Source: Lewinellaceae bacterium
Lineage (GTDB): Bacteria; Bacteroidota; Bacteroidia; Chitinophagales; Saprospiraceae
NCBI GenBank assembly: GCA_016708875.1
Contig: JADJFA010000004.1
Location: forward strand, 186,001-250,000
Reading direction: 5' to 3'
Length of the DNA: 64,000 bases
How positions within the stretch are numbered: position 1 is the stretch's first letter; the number at the start of each line of letters is the position of its first letter. Made by a program: the position numbers and the translations under genes. The notes under the pieces are model-generated. The model was not told where the DNA came from, did no database searches, and saw only the letters and a list, made by a program, of their open reading frames with translations. Shown here piece after piece: positions 30,044 to 37,849 of this stretch.

Positions 30044-30127
30044 TTTAGACATTGTACAACCTGATTGGACGCTGGATTGGTCCGAATGTTGATATGGTAA
30101 AGTCCAGCGTCAATTCCAACGTCTAAA
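30044..30127. repeat. Imperfect inverted repeat between mltG and the reductase
   Basis: TTTAGAC (30044-30050) and GACGCTGGA (30068-30076) pair with TCCAGCGTC (30103-30111) and GTCTAAA (30121-30127). TTGGA-type units recur in the arms. It overlaps the mltG stop codon. Confidence 0.65.
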
Positions 30128-31172
30128 AGCGTCGTTGGCGGACATAGGTTTGAAAACGCTCTGCATTTACTTTATGCGCGGCAAAGGTTTCGGCAAAAGC
30201 ATGGGTGCCAGATTCGTCGGGCTTTGCGCAGAAATACAGGTAATTGTGTTTTTCCGGGTTCAAAACCGCGTCGAGACTCGGAATAGAGGCCATACTAATC
30301 GGGCCAGGAGGCAAGCCTTTGTACATGTACGTATTGTAAGGAGAATCGTAGGAGGTATGATACTCCGTCACTCTGCGCGTTCCAAAATCACGTGTAGCAA
30401 ACACGCTGGTCGGGTCGGCCTGAAGTTTCATATCAATGCGGAGCCGATTAAGATAAACCCCTGCAATGGTGGCTTTTTCGATGTTTGCATTGGTTTCACG
30501 CTCCACGATAGAGGCCAGGGTATACACTTCTTTTTCTGTCAGACCTAGTGCCCGGGCTTTTGCGCGACGATCGTTTTTGTCCCAAAAAGCAGCGTGTTCC
30601 TTGATCATTTTGTTTACAAAGGCCTTTGGATCCGTGTTCCAATACATTTCATAAGTATTTGGAATAAAAGCAGTTAGGAGTGTTTCTTCAGAATAACCCT
30701 GTTCCCTGAGGAAATTTTTGTCCCGAAATGCTGCCAGGAGCGAGATCGAATCCGCCTCTATGAATCTGGAGGCCTTTCCGGCGACTTCTTCGGTCAACCG
30801 TTCGTTGTTGAGCACTACTTTAACGGGAGCTTGTTCACCGGTACGCAGGTGTTGGATAAGTTCCCGATTGGTCCAGCCTGGTTCAACTTTAAAGCGGCCC
30901 GAGCGCATCTTGTCTTTTCGGTATTTCATTTGTTCGGCAAGCCACCTGAAGTTTACTTCATCTCTGACAAAGCCATTCTTTTTAAGAATCAGAACCACAT
31001 CGTCAAAAGAAGCACCTGTTGGGATGCAAACATAGGGGTCAGCAAGTTCGGAGGGTACTGCGGGAAACCAGAAACCTTTAATAGGTTGCCAAGCGAAATA
31101 AGCGCCACCCAGCAGCGCTACCAGCAAAAAAATCAGGATGCCTCTACGGGAAGCAGCGTTTTTTGAGTTCAT
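30123..31172 (-). CDS. mltG: Endolytic murein transglycosylase MltG
   Basis: From the Met at 31172 this is 349 residues. An N-terminal cytoplasmic segment and one membrane helix (GILIFLLVALLGGAYFAW) are followed by a LysM-like part and the YceG domain, with FIPNTYEMYW, the catalytic-Glu motif ASIVERETN, AGVYLNRLRIDMKLQADP, SPYNTYMYKGLPPGPISMA and the HAFAETFAAH ending. It cleaves nascent glycan strands at the inner membrane. The longer frame to 31229 is not needed. The gene overlaps a hairpin at its 3' end. Confidence 0.95.
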   Translation of the reverse strand: MNSKNAASRRGILIFLLVALLGGAYFAWQPIKGFWFPAVPSELADPYVCIPTGASFDDVVLILKKNGFVRDEVNFRWLAEQMKYRKDKMRSGRFKVEPGWTNRELIQHLRTGEQAPVKVVLNNERLTEEVAGKASRFIEADSISLLAAFRDKNFLREQGYSEETLLTAFIPNTYEMYWNTDPKAFVNKMIKEHAAFWDKNDRRAKARALGLTEKEVYTLASIVERETNANIEKATIAGVYLNRLRIDMKLQADPTSVFATRDFGTRRVTEYHTSYDSPYNTYMYKGLPPGPISMASIPSLDAVLNPEKHNYLYFCAKPDESGTHAFAETFAAHKVNAERFQTYVRQRRF

Positions 31173-31254
31173 GTTTGTGTGCCTAAATGTTTGGGTTTGA
31201 ATGGGTTGGAAGGAAGATGATGTTGCCATATACGGGTTCAGACGTTTCAGGGGG

Positions 31255-31262
31255 CAAATGTA
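31255..31262 (-). promoter_or_regulatory. Candidate -7 box TACATTTG for mltG
   Basis: It is a TAnnTTTG match about 85 bases before the mltG start, in the short gap after plsC. Confidence 0.35.
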
Positions 31263-31280
31263 GCAACGAAGTCCATTCCC

Positions 31281-32033
31281 TCATTTCGCATGACTCAGAA
31301 AACTTTGCCTTTTCTGATCATTTGAACGCAAAACTGCGTCAATCCACTCCTGGGATTTCGAGCGCAGAGCTTCCGGGTCAACACTACGGAATTCCGGACC
31401 ATAGCAAAGTTTTACACCAATCCTCCTTTCCCCAAAACGCTGTTTGGCGTGGCTAAAAAAAGTGGCATTGCCAACCCAAAAATCTCGCTCATCTGAAAAG
31501 ACAATGGCCACAGGTACGATCGGAATGCTGGCTTGCGCCGCTAATTTGAAGACTCCCTGCTTAAAAGGCAAGGTCCCTATCAGGCCAGATGTGGTGCCTT
31601 CCGGGAAAATAATAACTGAAAATCCGGCTTCTATTTTTTCCAGTATTTGCCGCAATGTTCCAGAGCGGCTCCCAGCACTTTCGCGGCGCAAGTACAGAAT
31701 ACCAGCCATTTTAGCGCCTTTTCCAATGAGAGGCCAATTGGCCAGTTCTGCCTTCGCAACCGGGTATCCATATACTTCCCGCAATATCAGAATGGGGTCA
31801 ATATAGGAACGATGGTTACTTACTATCACGCATGGAAAATCCGGCGCTGTACCCTCGGTTTCAATTTGTAAACCTACGCCATCAAGTAAATTCCTTGCCC
31901 AACGTTGACGAACACGCATAGAGCGGCGGATATCTTGCCCCCACAGGCGGTTTCGCAACCATATCTCTGCCACGATGAGCGTCGTGTAAACAACAAAAAA
32001 GAAGAGGCGGGTAAACAGTCGAAGGGTTTTCAC
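31281..32033 (-). CDS. plsC: 1-acyl-sn-glycerol-3-phosphate acyltransferase family protein
   Basis: The PlsC-type motifs are SNHRSYID (HX4D) and FPEGTTSG (glycerophosphate binding), with an N-terminal membrane helix (LFFFVVYTTLIVAEIWL). It transfers an acyl chain to lysophosphatidic acid in phospholipid synthesis at the inner membrane. The open frame reaches an ATG at 32084, but that ATG and the next codons (MCNSW) lie inside an inverted-repeat arm. A GTG at 32033 just before KTLRLFTRLFFF gives a family-like N-terminus and is preferred. Confidence 0.88.
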   Translation of the reverse strand: MKTLRLFTRLFFFVVYTTLIVAEIWLRNRLWGQDIRRSMRVRQRWARNLLDGVGLQIETEGTAPDFPCVIVSNHRSYIDPILILREVYGYPVAKAELANWPLIGKGAKMAGILYLRRESAGSRSGTLRQILEKIEAGFSVIIFPEGTTSGLIGTLPFKQGVFKLAAQASIPIVPVAIVFSDERDFWVGNATFFSHAKQRFGERRIGVKLCYGPEFRSVDPEALRSKSQEWIDAVLRSNDQKRQSFLSHAK

Positions 32034-32068
32034 GCGGCGAAGGTCGGAATTTGGGGCAATTGAAAGCA

Positions 32069-32146
32069 GCCACGAATTACACAAATTCTCACTAATCAGC
32101 CATCTATCTCACTAGAGAATTGGTGTGAATTAGTGCAATTAGTGGC
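32069..32146. repeat. Imperfect inverted repeat of GCCAC-AATT-CAC words
   Basis: GCCACGAATTACAC and AAATTCTC (32069-32090) face GAGAATT and GTGCAATTAGTGGC (32114-32146). It shares the GCCAC(G/T)AATTGCAC vocabulary with the hairpins at 36898 and 55687. It supplies the upstream ATG of the plsC frame. Confidence 0.65.
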
Positions 32147-32149
32147 AAA

Positions 32150-32180
32150 CAAAAAAGGTGTCCACACAGCGCAGACACCT
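32150..32180 (-). terminator. Intrinsic terminator of ytxJ
   Basis: On the minus strand AGGTGTC-N11-GACACCT is followed by TTTTTGTTTG, about 28 bases after the ytxJ stop. Confidence 0.85.
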
Positions 32181-32208
32181 TTCAAAATCGGTTATAGAGA
32201 CTTGATTA

Positions 32209-32562
32209 TCAGATTCTTGTTGCGGTCAGACCTTCCCGGAGTTCTTCTAAGGTGATGTCTAATTGCGAAGCATCATAAATGCATTCGCCATCCACTATAA
32301 GTAAAACCTGGGGCGACTCGTGATACACTTGAAATGTCTCAGCTACTTGAAGCGACACAGGGCGATAAATAAGCACATCCAGATAGTAGGCCTCCATTTC
32401 ATCCGGCTTAAAATCCCAGTCATCTTCGAGACGGTACTTGGCAATCGAGCAAATATTGCACCGAGTGCTGTGCTTGAAAATGAGGCAAGGAACCTCGTGC
32501 GAGCGTTTTTTAATACGCTCTATGTCTTCAAAAGATTCGAACGGCAGCCAATGAAGTTCCAT
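32209..32562 (-). CDS. ytxJ: YtxJ-like monothiol/dithiol redox protein
   Basis: The 117 residues show a small thioredoxin-like fold with FKHSTRCNICSIA (Cys35 and Cys38), then ESPQVLLIVDGECIYDASQ, the pattern of the bacillithiol-associated YtxJ family (KHSTRC). Many family members have a single Cys; this one has CNIC. It probably reduces mixed disulfides in the cytosol. It starts two bases after the stop of a 33-residue lipoprotein, and the pair sits behind a consensus sigma-54 promoter. Confidence 0.85.
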   Translation of the reverse strand: MELHWLPFESFEDIERIKKRSHEVPCLIFKHSTRCNICSIAKYRLEDDWDFKPDEMEAYYLDVLIYRPVSLQVAETFQVYHESPQVLLIVDGECIYDASQLDITLEELREGLTATRI

Positions 32563-32564
32563 AT

Positions 32565-32666
32565 TTACAAGTCAGCGCCCGGACAGCCGTAGCCCCTGTG
32601 ACAAGACTCAAGAAGGAAAAGTGCAGCCACGAAGGCAAGTGCGAGAAATTTTTGCCAATTTTTCAT
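32565..32666 (-). CDS. Tiny lipoprotein preceding ytxJ
   Basis: A 33-residue frame starts MKNWQKFLALAFVAALFLLE and continues SCHRGYGCPGADL. The Lys, hydrophobic stretch and LLESC lipobox indicate a lipoprotein whose mature part is only about 13 residues. It ends two bases before the ytxJ start. Its function is unknown. Confidence 0.72.
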   Translation of the reverse strand: MKNWQKFLALAFVAALFLLESCHRGYGCPGADL

Positions 32667-32750
32667 AGAAGAAAATGCTTGATTGCGAGGTGATTGACGA
32701 TGGTTTTAAAAACTTTGCGCGTAGAACGGCAGAGCATTTGGGCTTATTGT

Positions 32751-32766
32751 TGCAAAGGCTGTGCCA
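32751..32766 (-). promoter_or_regulatory. Consensus sigma-54 promoter for the lipoprotein-ytxJ operon
   Basis: The minus strand reads TGGCACAGCCTTTGCA. This has the -24 TGGCAC and -12 TTGCA boxes at exact spacing, with GG and GC in place. The predicted start is near 32740, about 75 bases before the lipoprotein ATG. A perfect palindrome GTTAAATTTAAC at 32831-32842, about 65 bases further upstream, is a possible activator site. Confidence 0.75.
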
Positions 32767-32907
32767 GCCTGAAATTCGTGGCAAAATTAGACCAAAAACG
32801 GTACATTGCAGAATGATTGCCCACTAGAACGTTAAATTTAACATTTAAACAGGATAAAATTCTTCTGACGTCCTGAATAAATCGCTCACATTCTGTTGGT
32901 CAGACCC

Positions 32908-34213
32908 CTACTCCATCGTGGCTTTTACAAATGAAACAAATAGCGGGTGCGGATTTTCAACGGTACTTTTCAACTCAGGGTGGAATTGAACCCCTACGAA
33001 CCACTTTAGTTCAGGAATCTCGATGATTTCCACCAGATTCGTGTCTGGATTGGTTCCAGTGGCGATCATTCCTGCTTTCTCAAAATCAGCCAAATACTTA
33101 TTGTTGAATTCCCATCGGTGGCGGTGGCGCTCACTTATTTGGGAGGATTTATATGCATCATGTGCTTTTGATTTTTTCTTCAAGGCACAATCGTATGCCC
33201 CGAGACGCATGGTTCCGCCCTTTTGGGTGATGTTTTTTTGATCTGGCATCATGTCAATGACAGGGTGTGGCGTGTCAGGAGTCACCTCTGTACTGGCCGC
33301 TCCGTTGAGATGGAGCACATTGCGCGCAAACTCCACGCAGGCAACTTGCATACCTAAGCAAATGCCAAAAAATGGAACGTTGTTTTCCCGCGCAAAACGG
33401 ATGGCTGACAATTTGCCATCAATGCCGCGCTCGCCAAAACCCGGTGCGACCAGGATGCCATTCAATGGGCACATCGTAAATCGTCTCCGCGTCAATCATT
33501 TCAATAACAGAGGAGGTCTCTACATTGCAGAATTGCGCCAATTTCCGGCGGATATCAAGACTAAGCGGGTGCTCTGTGCGGCAGGCCAGAATGTCTGGCT
33601 GAACTCCAAGGCTAAGCAGTTCTTTTACAGAGTGTTGCGTGGGTTTTGTCTTGAGTTCTTTGGCCGCATTGAGGTACGGAACAAGGGTCAGGTGAATGGC
33701 CAGGGAGTGCTCCTTTCCCAATTCCCAGCGAAGTTGGCGAACCGACTCGACATACGGCAAGGACTCAATGTCGCCCACAGTGCCACCCAATTCGGTTAAA
33801 ACGATGTCGAACTTACCTGTTTGACCAAGTAGCAGCATCCGCCGTTTTATCTCGTCGGTGATATGTGGGATTACCTGAACGGTTTTGCCCAAAAAAGCCC
33901 CGGCTCGTTCCTGTTCGATAACGGTTTGATAAATCCGCCCGGTGGTCACGTTGTTGGCCTGCGAGGTAGGGGTGTTGAGGTAGCGTTCGTAGTGGCCGAG
34001 GTCAAGATCGGTCTCGGCGCCATCGTCCGTGACATAGCATTCGCCATGCTCATAGGGATTGAGCGTGCCGGGATCCACGTTGAGGTATGGGTCGAACTTT
34101 TGGATGGTGACTGAAAAGCCGCGCGCTTGAAGTAATTTAGCGAGGCTGGCACAAAGGATTCCTTTTCCGAGCGAGGAGGTGACGCCGCCCGTAACAAAGA
34201 TGTATTTCGTCAT
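32908..34213 (-). pseudogene. pyrG: CTP synthase with internal ~95-residue deletion and frame change
   Basis: The N-terminal synthetase domain (MTKYIFVTGGVTSSLGKGI, residues 1-247) is intact up to DAETIYDVP. The next recognisable sequence is NGILVAPGFGERG of the glutaminase domain, in another frame. The glutaminase continues normally, with the nucleophile Cys in GICLGMQ and His/Glu in FHPE. Family members are about 540 residues; about 95 residues covering the end of the synthetase domain, the linker and the start of the glutaminase are missing at 33461-33468. A normal enzyme makes CTP from UTP and glutamine and is generally essential, so this is a misassembly, a sequencing artefact or one of two copies. 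Start at 34213; candidate promoter box at 34239-34246. Confidence 0.85.
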
Positions 34214-34238
34214 AGAATGTTTTACTCGTTACGGGATG

Positions 34239-34246
34239 CAAAGGTA
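34239..34246 (-). promoter_or_regulatory. Candidate -7 box TACCTTTG for pyrG
   Basis: It is a TAnnTTTG match about 26 bases before the pyrG start and identical to the boxes before lpdA and the OmpH gene. Confidence 0.45.
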
Positions 34247-34349
34247 GGAAAGGGATTGAGAATGAACGTGAGACACAGGAAAAACTAAGCCGCAAAATGC
34301 AAATCAGAAGAACCACAAAATTTAAAATCAGGAATATGGGTCTAACCTA

Positions 34350-34357
34350 TAATTTTG
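34350..34357 (+). promoter_or_regulatory. Candidate -7 box TAATTTTG for the BNR protein gene
   Basis: It is a TAnnTTTG match about 32 bases before the start codon at 34389. Confidence 0.35.
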
Positions 34358-34388
34358 ACAAACAAATCTTTACTCAAATCCGGTTACC

Positions 34389-36899
34389 ATGAAAAAATTT
34401 TGGCCACCACTGCCGCTGCTACTGCCACTGCTACTGCCAACTTCCCTCTCCGCCCAAACCCTACAATTCCAGCCCCGCGGTGTAGGCGGTGGTGGCGCCT
34501 TGTTCTTCCCTAGCGTTAATCCCGCCAACGACAACGAATTCTATGTCTCTTGCGACATGAGCCAGATGTTTCACACCTCGGATTTTGGCGAGCACTACGA
34601 TCAGATCCCTTTCCAGCAATTGCAAGCATTTGGCGCATACTCCACCTACGAATGGACCAATGACCCCAATGTGGCTTACAGCAATCATAATGATGGAAAC
34701 AACGGATATCCCGTCCGCACAATGAACGGCGGAGCCTCCTGGCAAATCCTGCCCGGTCACAATGCCAACAATGGCCCCGTCACCCGAATGGCCGCTAACT
34801 ATCAGAAGCCCAATCAGTTGCTGATAAATTATTATGGCGACATTTTCATTTCAAACAACTCCGGCACCACATTCCAATTGGTAAAACATGCCGCCAACAA
34901 CGGCGTAGGTCTCATCATGGGCGGCACCTTTTTTGATGGAGAGCATATTTACATCGGAACCAATGAAGGCATTTTTCACAGTACAAACGGTGGAACTTCA
35001 TTCAGTTTGATGCCCACGAGCGGATTGGGTGCTGGACAGGTAATCTGGAGTTTTGCAGCCGGAAAAAGCGGCGGCACCACGCGTTTCACTTGTATTACAG
35101 CCGACGTTTCGGATGTTTACAACGGTGTGATGCCCTGGGAATATTGGGGTTTTGCCAATGGGGTTTATACCATGGAAAATGCCTCGGGCTTGTGGCAATC
35201 CAAGACGGCTGGCATTGATTTCCTCAACGATTTTGTGATGTATGCAGCCATGGCCTGGAACGATGCAAATACAATTTATCTTGGCGGGAGTGATGGCACG
35301 CTTAATGCCCCGCTCGTAATGAAGACCGAAAATGGAGGTAATTCTTGGGAAAAAATTTTCAAAAGCGCCAATAACGTGCATATCAACACGGGTTGGAGCG
35401 GACATGGCGGAGACAAAGGATGGAGTTGGGGCGAATCCTGTTTCGGCATTAGCGTTGCGCCCTTAAATTCGGACAAGGTGTTGTTCAGCGATTTCGGTTT
35501 TGTCCACGTGAGTGCCAATGGAGGAGATAATTGGAAACAAGCCTACCTAAACAGCAGCTCAAAACCCTCCAGATGTTCCCACGCCCAAGCGCAAAGCCTA
35601 TGAAAGCATAGGCCTTGAAAACACAACGAGCTGGCAACTCCATTGGCACAGCCTAAACGAAATGCTGGCCGCTTTCAGTGATATCGGCATGATTCGCAGC
35701 ACAGATGGCGGCGACCTTTGGGGCTTCACGTACAGTGGAATGTCGGTCAATTCAGTTTATCGTATTGTGGAAGCGCCTGAAAACAATAGAATTTATGCTG
35801 CTACTTCTGCCATCCACGATATGTACCAGAGCACCAGGCTTCAGGACGGGATTTTGGATGCCAATGACAATGCCGGCAAAGTTTTTACTCCACAAATGGC
35901 GGCAGCGATTGGGTGCAGCACCACAATTTTGGACACCCGGTATTTTGGCTAGCTAAAGACCCGAACCAGCCCTTGCTTTATGCCAGCGTCGTCCATTATG
36001 GTGGCGGAGGGTCTGCGATGAAAGGAGGAATTTGGCGCAGCGATTTGAACGCAAATTGGACACAACTACCGGCTCCACCCCGCACGGAGGGACATCCAGC
36101 CAGTATTGTTGTTTTGAACGACGGGAAGGTCGCTTGTTCTTTCTCCGGACGAAGAAATGGTATCGGGCAATTCACGGCTAGTTCTGGTGTGTTTCTTTAT
36201 GACCCCACGACCAATTCCTGGGCCGACCGCAGTCACTCAGCCATGCATTATTGGACCAAAGACCTTGTGATTGATCCTTCCGACTCAAGCCAAAATACCT
36301 GGTATGCCGGTGTTTTCAGCGGCTGGGGCGGTCCGCCCAATTTGACAGGCGGATTATTCAGAACCACGGACCGAGGACTTAGTTGGACAAAACTCACGGG
36401 GACTCAATTTGACCGGGTCACTTCATTGACTTTCAATCCACAAAACCCGCAACAAGCCTATCTGACGACCGAGACGCAGGGGCTTTGGGTGAGCAATAAC
36501 ATGAACGCAACGGTACCAAACTGGGACTTGGTAGAAACCTATCCATTCCGACAGCCGGAACGGGTGTTTTTTAATCCGTACAAACCTTCGGAAATGTGGG
36601 TGACGAGTTTCGGGAATGGGTTGAAAGTGACGCAGCTCAGCACTCCGACTCAAGAGCTAACAAATGTCTCCCCTACCCTGCGAATATGGCCAAATCCGAT
36701 TGCAGATGGGATCCTGCAAGTCGAATTGCCAGAAGCGACATCTGGCAAAATTACCGTTTCAGATATGCTGGGTAGGGTTGTTTGGCAAGGAAAGCTGGAA
36801 CAAGGCGCACAAATTTTGAAACTGGAAACCAACGGTTGGCCATCAGGGATATACGGGATAAAATGTGGGGGAGCAAGCGGGTGGTTTTTAAGGCTTTGA
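34389..36899 (+). CDS. Secreted BNR/propeller protein with type A T9SS sorting tail (two frameshifts)
   Basis: Joined, this is about 836 residues. It has a Leu-rich signal peptide ending LSAQ, propeller blades with Asp-box-like motifs (RTMNGGASWQIL, HSTNGGTSFSLM, KTENGGNSWEKI, VSANGGDNWKQA, RTTDRGLSWTKL), and a C-terminal type A tail (LRIWPNPIADGILQVELPEA...WPSGIYGIK). The fold suggests a glycosidase or glycan-binding propeller, activity unknown. One extra C at 35565-35567 and one missing T at 35882-35886 break the frame. Correcting both gives SSSKPPDVPTPKRKAYESIG and GKVFYSTNGGSDWVQHHNFG. The stop codon TGA lies in the first bases of a long hairpin. Confidence 0.85.
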
Positions 36900-36973
36900 A
36901 TTTTTTGCCACTAATTGCACGAATTAGCACTAATAGATTCGTGTTAATTCGTGCAATTAGTGGCAAAAAATTC
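36898..36973. repeat. Long inverted repeat (33-nt arms, GCACGAATT words) spanning a convergent junction stop to stop
   Basis: The arms 36898-36930 and 36941-36973 pair at 32 of 33 positions around a 10-nt loop. The outermost GA and TC bases are parts of the TGA stop codons of the two converging genes. Confidence 0.95.
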
Positions 36974-37769
36974 AACCCCTAAACTCAAACACATCCGCAT
37001 CCACCAAAAATGGCAACTGCACTCGGTAGGCGTTCAAGTCTTCCCGTGAAACTTCTACCGTAATGATGTCCTCCCTTCCATCAGGAATTTGCGCTAGGGG
37101 CTGCCCCGAATAGTCAATAATAGCCGAGTCGCCAGTATATTCAAAACCGTTTCCATCTGCTCCGGCGATGTTCACCCCTACGACAAAGGATTGATTTTCA
37201 ATGGCTCTAGCCATCAGGAATGTACGCCAGTGATGTGCGCGGCGGTTCGGCCAATTGGCTACATAAATAAGCATATCATAAAAGGGTGTGAAGCCATTCA
37301 CGAAAGTCCCTAAAGTATTACGGCTCCAGGCAGGAAAGCGCAGATCGTAACAAATCAATGGACAAATACGCCAGCCAAGCCATTCTACTATTAACCGTTT
37401 CTTACCCGCTACATAGTGCTCGTTTTCCTTGGTCAGCGAAAACAGATGTTTTTTGTCGTAAACATCAAAATGCCCATCCGGTCGCATGAAAATCAGGCGA
37501 TTGAAGTACTGACCTGCCTCAACACAAATAAAACTGCCTGTTATAGCCGCGTTCAAATCCTGAGATATGTCCCGCAACCAATCCATTGTAGGCCCATTCA
37601 TTGGCTCGGCCAGTGCTTCTGCATTCATTGAAAAACCTGTGGAAAACATTTCCGGTAGCACTACCAAATCTGTATTGCCACGCAGGGACAAGAGTTTTTC
37701 AGCAAACATTGCCCGGTTCGCGTCGGGGTTTTCCCAGTACAGGGAGGATTGAATGATGGATATACGCAT
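36972..37769 (-). CDS. Nitrilase-superfamily omega-amidase (YafV type)
   Basis: The 265-residue protein has the Glu-Lys-Cys triad: Glu40 in LPEMFSTGFS, Lys in YDKKHLF (106-107) and Cys140 in CPLICYDLRFPAWSRN. The pattern is that of omega-amidase/YafV, which hydrolyses alpha-ketoglutaramate and similar amides in methionine salvage and nitrogen metabolism. The frame is intact and no signal peptide is seen. Confidence 0.9.
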   Translation of the reverse strand: MRISIIQSSLYWENPDANRAMFAEKLLSLRGNTDLVVLPEMFSTGFSMNAEALAEPMNGPTMDWLRDISQDLNAAITGSFICVEAGQYFNRLIFMRPDGHFDVYDKKHLFSLTKENEHYVAGKKRLIVEWLGWRICPLICYDLRFPAWSRNTLGTFVNGFTPFYDMLIYVANWPNRRAHHWRTFLMARAIENQSFVVGVNIAGADGNGFEYTGDSAIIDYSGQPLAQIPDGREDIITVEVSREDLNAYRVQLPFLVDADVFEFRG

Positions 37770-37849
37770 AATGGAGTGTTTATCAAGAAGTTATAGCAAC
37801 TAAATTTCTAGAAGCAGCTTATTCAGCCATAGAATAAAATTGAACTTCA

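Noticed and set aside
34410..34442. CTGCTACTGCC tandem stretch as a mobile repeat shared with 60978
   Set aside because: At 34410 it encodes the Leu/Pro-rich core of a signal peptide, so low-complexity coding is enough to explain it.
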